Below, one piece after another: positions 1 to 12,091 of a stretch of 64,000 nt of DNA. The position numbers were made by a program, and so were the translations under genes. The stretch is from Rhipicephalus microplus (taxonomy: Eukaryota > Arthropoda > Arachnida > Ixodida > Ixodidae), in contig NC_134700.1 of assembly GCF_043290135.1 (NCBI RefSeq), positions 79,171,000 to 79,234,999 on the forward strand. The letters are read 5' to 3'. How positions within the stretch are numbered: position 1 is the first letter of the stretch; each line of letters begins with the position of its first letter. The notes beneath the pieces are model-generated. The model did not search any database, had not been told where the DNA came from, and saw nothing but the letters and a program-made list of their open reading frames with translations.

Positions 1-29
1 CGCACACACACACACGCACGCACACGCAA

Positions 30-72
<43 letters not shown>

Positions 73-1539
73 AACACACGTACACACACGCGCGCACACG
101 CACACACACACAATCACACACACACGTACAAACACACGCACACACACGCGCACACCCGCGCACACACAACCACACACACACCCTCGCACACATGAACACA
201 CACCCACGCACACACGCGCACACACACACACTCGCACACATGAACACACACACACGCACACACGCACGCACACGCAATCACACACACACACACACGTACA
301 AACACACGCACACACACGCGCGCACACGCACACACACACAATCACACACACACGTACAAACACACGCACACACACGCGCACACCCGCGCACACACGCACA
401 CACACACACACTCGCACACATGAAAAAAAACACACGCACACACGCACACACACACACAAACTCGCACACATGAACACACACACACGCACACACGCACACA
501 CACCCGCGCACACACACGCACACACACACACACGCACTCGCACACACATGCGGGCACACGCGCGATGCACCCACGCACACGCACACGCACGCACGCACAC
601 ACGCTTGCGCACATGCACACGCACACGCACACAAGCGCGCGAACACACACACACGCACACACACACACACGCGCACACACACACGTACACGCACACGCAC
701 GCGCACATGCACACACACAGGCACGCACACACATACGCGCGCACACACACGCACACACACACACGCACACGCACTCGCACACACGCAAACTTACACACAC
801 GCACACACACGCGCACACACACACGAACACACAAGCACACCCACACGCGCACACACACACGCGCGCGCACACGCACACACACACGCACACACGCGCGCAC
901 ACACCTGCGCACACACGCGCGCACACAGACACACAGACGCACAAACACGCACTCGCTCACACATGCGGGCACACACGCGATGCACACGCGCACACGCACA
1001 GACACACACGCGCACACGCACAAGCGCGCACGCACACGCGCGCACGCACACGCGCTTGCGCACACGCACACGCACACGCACACAAACGCGCGCACACACA
1101 CACACACATACACACACACACACGCGCGCGCACACAAACACACACGCACACGCACACGCACATGCACACACACACAGGCACACACACACAGGCACACACA
1201 CACGCATACGCGCGCACACACGCGCACACACACGCGCACACGCACACACGCAAACTTACACACACGCAGACACACGCGCACACACACACGAACACAAACG
1301 CACACCCACACGCGCACACACACAAACGTGCACACACACACGCGCGCACGTGCACACGCACACACACACGCACATACGCGCGCACACACCTGCGCACCAC
1401 GCGCACACAGACACACAGACGCACACACACGCACTCGCACACACATTCGGGCACACACGCGATGCACACACCCACACGCACGCCCGCACGCACACACAAA
1501 CACGCACGCACACACACACAACCCACGCACACACGCACA
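1..1539. repeat. (CA)n/(CG) microsatellite array 1
   Basis: Almost pure CA on the + strand with interspersed CG, TG and TA steps, so pyrimidine-purine alternation is largely kept; breaks are short A runs such as acaaac. Open frames here translate only to His-Thr or Cys-Val repeats and are not genes. The block at about 470-1,539 is repeated before X2 at about 5,200-6,210. Confidence 0.97.
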
Positions 1540-2127
1540 TACTGGTTTCGTAAGTTACTTCTCGTTCTTTAAGACCCAAAGTACGTTACTGGAGGCCGCG
1601 GTGTTCAACAAAGTATTGAAATAGACTACGAGCCCAATATGTACCAACCTATTTCAATGTACTTTCCCCCAGCGTTTTTCGCACAAAAACAAAATACTAA
1701 TTAAAGAAACTGCTACGGCGTATCTGTCTACAATTGTAATGCATGTCGTTTTTTATTTCATATACACTCATTCGCAAGCATGATGCTGCACAATTATCCA
1801 GTGTATTACTTTGGTTAAGAAGCATTTGCTCTAATTCTTTCGTTTTCCCTTTACACCTTTTCACTTTCAATTGCTGTAACTATTGTATATATCTTGTAAC
1901 TATTGCTTATATGCCCTGTTGTTTCTAATCTTATATGCACGTTTTTTTGTCCTGTCATCCCTCTTAGACCACGAAATACAATCTTGTAACACGTCCGGTT
2001 TGTTTTGCTGCCTGCCAGGCTCTGCCACTCAAGCGACCGATTGGCGTTGGCAGGCCTAGTAACATGTACTGTTTTATTTAAAGAAATAAAAGGTATAAAT
2101 ATTATTAGTATTATTATTATTATTATA
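1540..2127 (+). mobile_element. Unit X1, LINE-like 3' end with (ATT)n tail
   Basis: First of five copies of an approximately 590-bp unit (others at 6,211, 36,897, 37,701 and 44,440). It starts abruptly at CA repeat with tactggtttcgtaagttact and ends with a GC-richer segment, an AATAAA-type signal (aaagaaataaaaggt) and an (ATT)n tail. An AATAAA followed by a 3-bp microsatellite tail is typical of a 5'-truncated non-LTR retrotransposon. No RT sequence is present in any copy, so the parent family is not identified. Confidence 0.7.
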
Positions 2128-5100
2128 CACACACGCGATGCACACGCACACACACACACGCACACACACAAACGCGAACACACGCACACGCACACACACA
2201 CGCGCACGCGCATGCGCGCACACACACACGTACGCACACACCTGCGCATACACAGACACAGAGATGCATACACACGCACACGCACACACACACGCGCGTA
2301 CACGCAAACACACACACCTACACACACGCGCACACACATGCACACACACACACACGCACACGCGATGCACAAGCACGCACGCACACGCACACACATGCAC
2401 ACGCACAACGCACACGCGCGTGCACACACACACATACACACGCACATGAACAGACACACGCGCGCACACACACGCACACACAAACACGCACACACACACA
2501 CACTCACACATGCAAACGCAATCATACACACTACACACACACACGTATAAACACACGCACACGCACACCCACACACTCGCGCACAACTGCACACACACAC
2601 ACACTCGCACACGCACACACACACACACGCACGCACACACACGCGCGCGCACAGGCACGCGCACAGGCACACGCACACCCACGCGCACGCACACACACAC
2701 GCTCACACACACACACGCGCGCACATGCACACGCGCGTGCGCACACGCACACACACACAAACGCACACACACGCGCGCGCACACACACACACAGACACGC
2801 ACACACACACGCATGCGCGCACACACACCTACACGCACACCAACGCACACATGCACACGCACACACACACGTACACGCACACAAACGCACACATGCACAC
2901 ACACGCACACACACACACGCACACACACACACGCGAGTGCGCACACGCACACACACACGCGCGTGCATACACGCAAACAAACACACCTACACACACGCAC
3001 ACACAAAGGCACACACGCGCACGCACACACAAGCACGCACGCACACGTACACACATACACACGCAGAACGCACACGCGCGCACACACACACATGCACACG
3101 CACACGAACAGACACATACGAGTACACACGCACACACACACACGCAAATGCACACGCGCACACACACGCGCACACACGCACACACACACACGCGCACGCA
3201 CACACACGCACCCGCACACACACACGCGCGCACACACACACGCACACACACACACGCGCACACACGCGCGCGCACATGCACACGCACGCACACGCAATCA
3301 CACACACACACACACACACACGTACAAACACACGTACACACACGCGCGCACACGCACACACACACAATCACACACACACGTACAAACACACGCACACACA
3401 CGCGCACACCCGCGCACACACGCCCACACACACACCCTCGCACACATGAACACACACACACGCACACACGCACACACACACACACTCGCACACATGAACA
3501 CACACACACGCACACACGCACACACACACACGCACGCACACGCAATCACACACACACACACACGTACAAACACACGCACACACACGCGCGCACACGCACA
3601 CACACACAATCACACACACACGTACAAACACACGCACACACACGCGCACACACGCACACACACACACACTCGCACACATGAACACACACACACGCACACA
3701 CGCACACACACACAAACTCGCACACATGAACACACACACACGCACACACGCACACACACACGCGCACACACACGCACACACACACACGCACTCGCACACA
3801 CATGCGTGCACACGCGCGATGCACCCACGCACACGCACACGCACGCACGCACACACGCTTGCGCACATGCACACGCACACGCACACAAGCGCGCGAACAC
3901 ACACACACGCAAACACACACACACGCGCACACACACACGCACAAACACACACACACTCACACATGCAAACGCAATAATACACACTACACACACACACGTA
4001 TAAACACACGCACACGCACACCCACACACTCGCGCACAACTGCACACACACACACACTCGCACACGCACACACACACACACGCACGCACACACACGCGCG
4101 CGCACAGGCACGCGCACAGGCACACGCACACCCACGCGCACGCACACACACACGCTCACACACACACACGCGCGCACATGCACACGCGCGTGCGCACACG
4201 CACACACACACAAACGCACACACACGCGCGCGCACACACACACACAGACACGCACACACACACGCATGCGCGCACACACACCTACACGCACACCAACGCA
4301 CACATGCACACGCACACACACACGTACACGCACACAAACGCACACATGCACACACACGCACACACACACGCACACGCACACACACACACGCGAGTGCGCA
4401 CACGCACACACACACGCGCGCGCATACACGCAAACAAACACACCTACACACACGCACACACAAAGGCACACACGCGCACGCACACACAAGCACGCACGCA
4501 CACGTACACACATACACACGCAGAACGCACACGCGCGCACACACACACATGCACACGCACACGAACAGACACATACGAGTACACACGCACACACACACAC
4601 GCAAATGCACACGCGCACACACACGCGCACACACGCACACACACACACGCGCACGCACACACACGCACCCGCACACACACACGCGCGCACACACACACGC
4701 ACACACACACACGCGCACACACGCGCGCGCACATGCACACGCACGCACACGCAATCACACACACACACACACACACACACACGTACAAACACACGTACAC
4801 ACACGCGCGCACACGCACACACACACAATCACACACACACGTACAAACACACGCACACACACGCGCACACCCGCGCACACACGCCCACACACACACCCTC
4901 GCACACATGAACACACACACACGCACACACGCACACACACACACACTCGCACACATGAACACACACACACGCACACACGCACACACACACACGCACGCAC
5001 ACGCAATCACACACACACACACACGTACAAACACACGCACACACACGCGCGCACACGCACACACACACAATCACACACACACGTACAAACACACGCACAC

Positions 5101-6210
5101 ACACGCGCACACCCGCGCACACACGCACACACACACACACGCACACACGCACACACACACACGCACACACGCACACACACACAAACTCGCACACATGAAC
5201 ACACACACACGCACACACACACGCGCACACACACGCACACACACACACGCACTCGCACACACATGCGGGCACACGCGCGATGCACCCACGCACACGCACG
5301 CACGCACACACGCTTGCGCACATGCACACGCACACGCACACACGCACACACACACACACGCGGACACACACACGTACACGCACACGCACGCGCACATGCA
5401 CACACACAGGCACACACACACATACGCGCGCACACACACGCACACACACACACGCACACGCACTCGCACACACGCAAACTTACACACACGCACACACACG
5501 CGCACACACACACGAACACACAAGCACACCCACACGCGCACACACACACGCGCGCGCACACGCACACACACACGCACACACGCGCGCACACACCTGCGCA
5601 CACACGCGCGCACACAGACACACAGACGCACAAACACGCACTCGCTCACACATGCGGGCACACACGCGATGCACACGCGCACACGCACAGACACACACGC
5701 GCACACGCACAAGCGCGCACGCACACGCGCGCACGCACACGCACACGCACACAAGCGCGCGCACACACACACACACATACACACACACACACGCGCGCGC
5801 ACACAAACACACACGCACACGCACACGCACATGCACACACACACAGGCACACACACACAGGCACACACACACGCATACGCGCGCACACACACGCACACAC
5901 ACGCGCACACGCACACACGCAAACTTACACACACGCAGACACACGCGCACACACACACGAACACAAACGCACACCCACACGCGCACACACACAAACGTGC
6001 ACACACACACGCGCGCACGTGCACACGCACACACACACGCACATACGCGCGCACACACCTGCGCACCACGCGCACACAGACACACAGACGCACACACACG
6101 CACTCGCACACACATTCGGGCACACACGCGATGCACACACCCACACGCACGCCCGCACGCACACACAAACACGCACGCACACACACACACAACCCACGCA
6201 CACACGCACA
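2128..6210. repeat. (CA)n/(CG) microsatellite array 2, internally duplicated
   Basis: The longest array in the window. It contains a roughly 1.45-kb tandem duplication: the irregular block beginning about 2,495 (marker caatcatac at 2,519) recurs about 3,950 (caataatac at 3,972), an offset of 1,453 bp, with the same rare TA, TG and ACC variants in the same order. The end of the array (about 5,200-6,210) matches the end of array 1. Confidence 0.95.
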
Positions 6211-6798
6211 TACTGGTTCCGTAAGTTACTTCTCGTTCTTTAACACCCAAAGTACGTTACTGGAGGCCGCGGTGTTCAACAAAGTATGGACCTAGAATAC
6301 AAGCCCATTAAGTACCTACCAATTTCAATGTACTTTCCTCAGCATTTCTCGCACAAAAACAAAATACTAAGTAAAGAAACTGCTACGGCGTATCTGTCTA
6401 CATTTGTAATGCATGTCGTGTGTTATTTCATATACACTCATTCGCAAGCATGATGCTGCATAAATATCCAGTGTGTTACTTTGCTTAAGAAGTGTTTGCT
6501 CTAATTCTTTCTTTTTTCCTTTACAACTTTTCACTTTCAATTGCCTTAGCTATTGTATAATGCTTGTAACTATTGCTTATATGACCTGTTGTTTCTAATC
6601 TTATATGCGCGTTGTTTTTTGTCCTATCATCTCTCTTAGACCATGAAATACAATCTTCTAACGCGTCCGGTTTGTTTTGCTGCCTGCCAGGCTCTGCCAC
6701 TCAAGCCACCAATTGGCTTTGGCAGGCCTGGTCACATGTACTGTTTTATTTGAAGAAGTAAAAAGTATTATTATTATTGTTATTATTATTATTATTTT
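6211..6798 (+). mobile_element. Unit X2, LINE-like 3' end with (ATT)n tail
   Basis: Same start (tactggttccgtaagttact), same internal sequence and same AATAAA-like plus ATT tail as X1, with scattered substitutions. Flanked on both sides by CA arrays and followed by Y1, the X-then-Y order seen repeatedly. Confidence 0.7.
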
Positions 6799-7039
6799 AC
6801 ACACGCGCGCGCACACGCACACACACACGCGCGCGCACGCACACACACACACGCACACACACGCGCGCGCACACACACACAAAACACCCCTCACGCACAC
6901 CCGCGCACACACACAAATACACCCCCCCGCACACACCACACACAGATATACGATCGCGCACGCGCGTGCAAACACACTCACACGCACACAGACACACACT
7001 CACACGCACGCACACACACACGTGCACACGTGCGCACCA
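6799..7039. repeat. CA array 3 / conserved X-Y spacer
   Basis: CA-rich spacer with recognisable non-CA landmarks (a C-rich stretch, agatatacgatcgcgcacgc). The same landmarks recur at about 42,904-43,020, 45,105-45,190 and 50,197-50,300, always just before unit Y. The spacer is therefore part of the repeated Y block and not random microsatellite. Confidence 0.85.
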
Positions 7040-7404
7040 CAGCGCTAAAAGGTTGCGAAAAAGCTCATAAAATACGCATAGCTCTGTCTCACTTTCAGAA
7101 CATTCCCCACTCATCTGTACAAAGAGGCAAATTACGAAGACATCACAGCCATTTCAAGGTCTTGATCACTCATGGGCTCTTGGCATATTTACCTAAACCT
7201 CGTATTTCAACCATGAACTCCGTATTCGGTTCCAAAATTCAGCGACGACAAACCTGTCAGCAAAGCGTAGCCGATCCTACGCGCCACAAACCCTATTATT
7301 AGCCCGGCCAAGTTGCAAGTCGGAGGAAGGCTTTCAGCGCCGACCCCGTTTCTGAAAGCCGTATGCACCACATCGTCTGTGCATATCGACAGATCCCTTT
7401 GTGA
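7040..7404. repeat. Unit Y1
   Basis: First of four copies (others at 43,045, 45,211 and 50,354) of an approximately 365-bp low-CA unit. It starts near gctaaaaggttgcgaaaaag and ends at gacagatccctttgtgacac. It has no long open frame, no tRNA-like head and no TIRs that I can see. Its origin is unknown. It always lies upstream of E or at an array edge. Confidence 0.8.
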
Positions 7405-7899
7405 CACGCACGCACACACACACACATGCGCGCGCACACGTGCAAACAACATGTCCGCGCAAACGCACATGCACATGCAGACGCACACACACACACACGC
7501 GCACTCACGCGCACAGACATTCACACACACGCACACACAGCCACGCGAACGCACACACACACGCACATGCGCACACAAACGTGGGCGCGCACACACACAC
7601 GCACACGCACACACACACATACGCAGGCGCACACTTATACGCACACTCACACACACACGCACACGCATGAACACAAACACGCAGGCACACGCACACACAC
7701 GCGATGCACACAAGCACACACACACGCACCCGCACATGCAACCGCACAAAAACACGCACACACACACGCTCGCGCGCTACCACAAAAACACACGCACACA
7801 CCGGCACACGCGCGTGCGTGCACACTTGCCCACACACACGCACCCACACACGCGCGCACACACGCGCGCACACGCACACACACAAGCACGCACACACAT
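7405..7899. repeat. CA microsatellite array 4
   Basis: CA/CG dinucleotide array between Y1 and the 5' end of retrotransposon copy E_A. The retroelement sequence begins abruptly at gcttgacgca, inside CA repeat. Confidence 0.95.
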
Positions 7900-8113
7900 G
7901 CTTGACGCAGACAGGCTCCACTCTTTTGCTGCAAAAGGTCAGCTATTCTGTCTTCCTGCTCTCTGAATTTATTCAGGGGTTGCTTTCGAACACCTTGGGA
8001 TTCCGTTCGACACGGAGTCGAGGCTCTCTCAGTGGCCATTCGGCCGCAATTACCAGTCATACTATAGGCCAGCGGCTGCCGGTTCCAACATGGCTGGCTC
8101 ATACCCGCTCGGG

Positions 8114-8413
8114 TATGTCTGAGCCAGAGGCCGTTTCTGTACAGCCTCCAATGGCAGGCAGTCACCCTGGTCCGGGGGATTCGCCTCGATCGAATGGTTC
8201 GACATTTTCGCCGGACGGGGACAGGGCGCTGCTCGATGTAGATTTGCAGAATGCGCCAGTTACTTCCGTTCCCGCAATCCCCGACGTTACTAACATCCAG
8301 TTGCCTGCTGCAGCGGGTGAGGCGCAAAATGGTAGGCTGCCTGCCGAAAGTGGTCAAATGATGCAAGCTTCTTTTCACCGCGTGATCGCACATCAGAAAC
8401 AAAACCACGATAT
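8114..8413 (+). pseudogene. E_A ORF1, N-terminal part cut by gypsy insertion
   Basis: The start is the ATG in gggtATGtctgag, which is also present in E_B and E_C. The frame encodes a Ser/Pro-rich N-terminus (MSEPEAVSVQPP...) and continues to the LTR element inserted at 8,414. Compared with E_B and E_C it has about 30 extra bases near 8,320-8,350. The same frame resumes at 13,601 after the inserted element. This N-terminal portion has no recognisable domain; it belongs to the nucleic-acid-binding ORF1 of the retrotransposon. Confidence 0.75.
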
Positions 8414-8550
8414 TGTGACGAAGGAACGCGTTTATTTACAGGAAAATGGTTGAGATCGGTACAGCTCAGAGCCAGAAACCGGCGACCGAGCTGCTCGTGA
8501 GCCAGACCGCTTCTACCTCTTCCTCTTCATCCGCCCATCGAGGTGTGTCA
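8414..8550 (-). repeat. 3' LTR of gypsy element (137 bp)
   Basis: On the + strand it runs from tgtgacgaag to gaggtgtgtca. On the element strand it carries AATAAA (complement of 8,431-8,436) near its end, a plausible poly(A) signal. 137 bp is short for an LTR. Confidence 0.95.
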
Positions 8551-8560
8551 TTTCCCCCGT
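8551..8560 (-). other. Polypurine tract of gypsy element
   Basis: On the minus strand ACGGGGGAAA lies directly against the 3' LTR, where plus-strand DNA priming starts in LTR retroelements. Assigned from composition and position. Confidence 0.7.
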
Positions 8561-8585
8561 TCGCAGACGATGCCCACTGGGCGAG

Positions 8586-11500
8586 TCAATAGGAAGGTTG
8601 GTGGTGATATGGCTTGAGGCGCGCGACGTGTGTCAGCTGTGTCTTGCTAGAGCGCCGACCATTGCTTGTGACGCCGGAGATGACGTATGTGACGTCACTG
8701 AGACGGTCAATGACTACAAATGGTCCGGAGTAGTGGGCCAGAAACTTTTGGCATAAACCACGTTTGCGGACAGGTGTCCACAACCACACCAGGTCACCCT
8801 TTGTGTAGGCAACGGAGTGATGGTGGGCGTCGTACCGGGTCTTGGAGCGCTGTTGAGATGCAATGGTTCGAAGGCGTGCGACGCGACGGGCTTCTTCAGC
8901 GCGGCATAGTGACTCGGCAACCGATGTTTCCACATCTAACGTAAAAGGCAGAATGGTGTCGAGGCAACTGCGAGGGGAGCGGGCGTAGAGCAGGAAAAAG
9001 GGCGCGTACCCTGTTGTCTCGTGTTTCGCGGTGTTGTAGGCGTATGTGATATAGGGCAGTACTTCGTCCCAGTTTTTGTGCTTGGCATCAACATAAATTG
9101 ACAACATGTTCGTTAGCGTCCTGTTGGTCCGCTCTACGAGGCCATTCGTCTGGGGGTGATACGGGGTTGCGTGGCGGAATTGGCTGGCAGACAGGCGTAG
9201 GATCTCTTCAACGACGTCAGCGACGAACTGACGTCCCCGGTCGCTAATGACGACTCGTGGAGGGCCATGACGGAGAATGATATGCCGAAGCATAAACTGC
9301 GACACGTGAAAGGCTGTTGCAGTAGGTATAGCCGCAGTTTCTGCGTAGCGCGTCAGGTGGTCGACGCACACGATGACCCATCGATTGGCACTGGCTGACC
9401 GCGGAAACGGACCTAGAAGGTCGACACCAACAATCTCGAAGGGAGAGCTAGGAGGTGGTACGGGATGGAGAGGTCCGGGTGATGTAGTCGTGGGACGCTT
9501 GTGACGTTGACATTGTTCGCAACCCGCTACGTATTTTTCTGTGTCGCGTCGCATCTTGGGCCAGTAAAACCTTTGCTGGATGCGATGAAACGTTCTGGCG
9601 AAGCCCATGTGCCCACTGGTTGCGTTGTCATGGCAGAACCGAAAAATTTGGGGACGTAGAGCGCGTGGAACTACCAGAAGCAGACGGGCGCCTTGGCCAG
9701 AATAATTCTTCTTGTAAAGGACGGCGTCATGGACTACAAAAGAGCTTGAACTGGCCGGGTCATTCGCGGAGGCAAACAGGTGATCTAAGCAATGATCCTC
9801 GTGCTGTGCTGTCCGGAAAGCCGCGATGTCAGGAAAATGAGAGTCAATAGCTGTGATAAAATCGTCAAAATTATCAGCTTCACACTCGGTCGTTGGTAGA
9901 GGAAGCCGTGAGAGGCAGTCAGCGTCTGCGTGGCGATTACCGCTCTTGTAGCGGACCGTGAAGTCAAATTCTTGTAACCGTATGGCCCATCGCGCAAGTC
10001 GACCAGATGGATCACGTAGGCTCACCAACCAGCAAAGAGAGTGATGATCGGTGATGACTGAGAAACGACGACCGTAGATGTAGGGGCGAAACTTGTGTAC
10101 GGCGAAAACGACGGCGAGGCACTCCAATTCGGTAACCGTATAATTACGCTCTGCCTTGCTCAGGGACCGGCTTGCATAGGCGACGACGTGTTCAGCATTG
10201 TTGTGTCGTTGAATAAGCACCGCGCCGAGACCAACTCCACTGGCATCGGTGTGGATTTCCGTGGAAGCAGAGGGATCGAAGTGGCATAGTATTGGCCCGG
10301 AAGTGAGAGCGAACTTTAGTTGCTTAAACGCTGACTCACAATTTGGTGTCCAGTGGAAAGGGACGTCCTTGCGCAGCAAGTCAGTCAGTGGCTGGGCCTT
10401 TTCAGCAAAATTAGGTACAAAGCGGCGAAAATAAGAGCATAGGCCCAGAAAGCTTCGTAGCTCGCGGATAGACTGTGGCTGCTTAAACTTGCTGACGGCG
10501 TCCACTTTCTGCGGGTCCGGCCTAACACCAGCTTTGTCCACAAGGTGTCCTAAAACCAGTGTTTGCCGTTCACCGAAACGACATTTTTTTGAGTTCAGTG
10601 TCAAGGCGGCTTTCTCCAAACATGTTAGAACAACGTCAAGGCGATGATTATGTTCTTCAAAAGTTCGTCCAAAAATAACCACATCGTCCAGGTAACATAA
10701 ACAAATTTCCCATTTAAGGCCTCTCAAGACGGTATCCATATAGCGTTCAAATGTTGCCGGAGCATTACACAAGCCGAACGGCATAACATTAAATTCAAAT
10801 AGAGCGTCTGGCGTTACAAAAGCCGTCTTCTCTTTATCAACTGGATCCATGGGAATCTGCCAATACCCGGATCGCAAGTCTACCGAAGAAAAGTAGGAAG
10901 CTGAATGAAGGCAGTCAATTACGTCATCAATGCGGGGGAGGGGGTACACGTCCTTCTTGGTTATAGAATTGAGACGCCGATAATCAACACAGAACCTCCA
11001 GGACCCGTCTTTTTTCTTTACCAAAATAACAGGTGCAGCCCACGGACTTGACGATTCTTGAATTACACCAGTGGCTAGCATCTCGCCAACTTGTTCAGCA
11101 ATAACTTTGCGTTCGGACACGGACACGCGATAGGGCTTTTGTCGGAGAGGATGAGCAGAGCCAGTATCGATCTTGTGACGAGCGCGCGTGGTCGGTATCT
11201 GAGCCCTAGGCACCGTCCGTGCAAAATCAAATACTTTAGCATGTCTCGCCAGCAGTGCAACCAGGTCTTTGCGCTTCTGTGAGGAAATGGACTTGCTAAC
11301 CATTTTTGAAAATTCAGCTTCCATACCAGAAGTTTCCGGACCCGCCCTTTCAAGATCGCTTAAAGCTCCAATGCAGGTGCTGCTCTGCTTTTCGAACAGG
11401 GCAAGGCGCATACCAGCCGGTAGTACAACCGACTCGGGTGAGCTGTTTATCACCCATAATTGAGCCGTCTCGTCTGCGAGAGATACAATGCACCGTGGTA

Positions 11501-12038
11501 CAAAGATGTTTTTCTTGAGACAAGCTACAGGCAATGGCTCAATCACTATGTCACGTGAATTCAAACTCGAGTTGGTTTCCGAAGTGGTCACTTGTACGCT
11601 GGCCGTGGACCACGCTGGCAGAAGTACATCTTTAGCTACAGTGAGGTTACCTTTCTCACAATCAGGCTGCTGGGCGAGAGTAGACAACAGAACCTCACCT
11701 GCTCCACAATCCACGGTCGCACGACACTCTCGCAAAAAGTCTATGCCAAGTATAACGTCATGCGTTGATTGAGCCAGTACTGTGAATTCCGCCTTGAACG
11801 TTTTACCGGCAACACTAACAGACGCAGTGCAGACGCCGACAGGACGCAAGAATGCGCCGCTCACTGCCCGAAATGTGGCAGGTTTGTCCCAGTGAAACAT
11901 AACCTTACGGCCCAGTCGTTGCTTAAAAACTAAACTCATCACGGAAACACTTGCGCCAGTGTCTATCAATGCCATCGTGGGAACGTCGTCAACAAGTACC
12001 TGAACCTTATTCTGAAGCATAGAAACTGGTGGAGGCAT
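8586..12038 (-). CDS. pol: Gypsy Pol polyprotein (protease, RT, RNase H, integrase)
   Basis: 1,150 codons from the first in-frame ATG. The frame is open further upstream to the slippery site at 12,095-12,101, so the natural product is probably a Gag-Pol fusion. Visible in order: aspartic protease DTGA at about residue 26; RT with SVDLRSGYWQIPM and the catalytic YLDD at about 449; RNase H TDASGVGLGAVL at about 595; integrase HHCC zinc region at about 803-843; DDE core with D in GVDLLG at about 870, D in SDRG at about 930 and E in GLVERTNR at about 965. This order (RT before integrase) is Ty3/gypsy, not Copia. No internal stop or frameshift. It would copy the element RNA into DNA and insert it. 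Confidence 0.96.
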   Translation of the reverse strand: MPPPVSMLQNKVQVLVDDVPTMALIDTGASVSVMSLVFKQRLGRKVMFHWDKPATFRAVSGAFLRPVGVCTASVSVAGKTFKAEFTVLAQSTHDVILGIDFLRECRATVDCGAGEVLLSTLAQQPDCEKGNLTVAKDVLLPAWSTASVQVTTSETNSSLNSRDIVIEPLPVACLKKNIFVPRCIVSLADETAQLWVINSSPESVVLPAGMRLALFEKQSSTCIGALSDLERAGPETSGMEAEFSKMVSKSISSQKRKDLVALLARHAKVFDFARTVPRAQIPTTRARHKIDTGSAHPLRQKPYRVSVSERKVIAEQVGEMLATGVIQESSSPWAAPVILVKKKDGSWRFCVDYRRLNSITKKDVYPLPRIDDVIDCLHSASYFSSVDLRSGYWQIPMDPVDKEKTAFVTPDALFEFNVMPFGLCNAPATFERYMDTVLRGLKWEICLCYLDDVVIFGRTFEEHNHRLDVVLTCLEKAALTLNSKKCRFGERQTLVLGHLVDKAGVRPDPQKVDAVSKFKQPQSIRELRSFLGLCSYFRRFVPNFAEKAQPLTDLLRKDVPFHWTPNCESAFKQLKFALTSGPILCHFDPSASTEIHTDASGVGLGAVLIQRHNNAEHVVAYASRSLSKAERNYTVTELECLAVVFAVHKFRPYIYGRRFSVITDHHSLCWLVSLRDPSGRLARWAIRLQEFDFTVRYKSGNRHADADCLSRLPLPTTECEADNFDDFITAIDSHFPDIAAFRTAQHEDHCLDHLFASANDPASSSSFVVHDAVLYKKNYSGQGARLLLVVPRALRPQIFRFCHDNATSGHMGFARTFHRIQQRFYWPKMRRDTEKYVAGCEQCQRHKRPTTTSPGPLHPVPPPSSPFEIVGVDLLGPFPRSASANRWVIVCVDHLTRYAETAAIPTATAFHVSQFMLRHIILRHGPPRVVISDRGRQFVADVVEEILRLSASQFRHATPYHPQTNGLVERTNRTLTNMLSIYVDAKHKNWDEVLPYITYAYNTAKHETTGYAPFFLLYARSPRSCLDTILPFTLDVETSVAESLCRAEEARRVARLRTIASQQRSKTRYDAHHHSVAYTKGDLVWLWTPVRKRGLCQKFLAHYSGPFVVIDRLSDVTYVISGVTSNGRRSSKTQLTHVARLKPYHHQPSY

Positions 12039-12060
12039 TCTTTGATGAAAATCGGTACGT

Positions 12061-12091
12061 CCAGCGACCTCACCTCCGTCGGCCGCGCTGG
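12061..12091 (-). promoter_or_regulatory. Possible stimulatory hairpin for frameshifting
   Basis: On the minus strand CCAGCG and CGCTGG form a 6-bp stem, extendable by GGCC with GGTC, starting about 3 nt after the slippery heptamer. The spacer is shorter than the usual 5-9 nt, so its role is uncertain. Confidence 0.4.

Noticed and set aside
1743..1928. 61-codon frame in unit X, also open at 37,100, 42,269 and 44,643
   Set aside because: Copies are similar because X itself is duplicated; X2 carries a stop, no motif is present, and the frame lies in a probable LINE 3' UTR.
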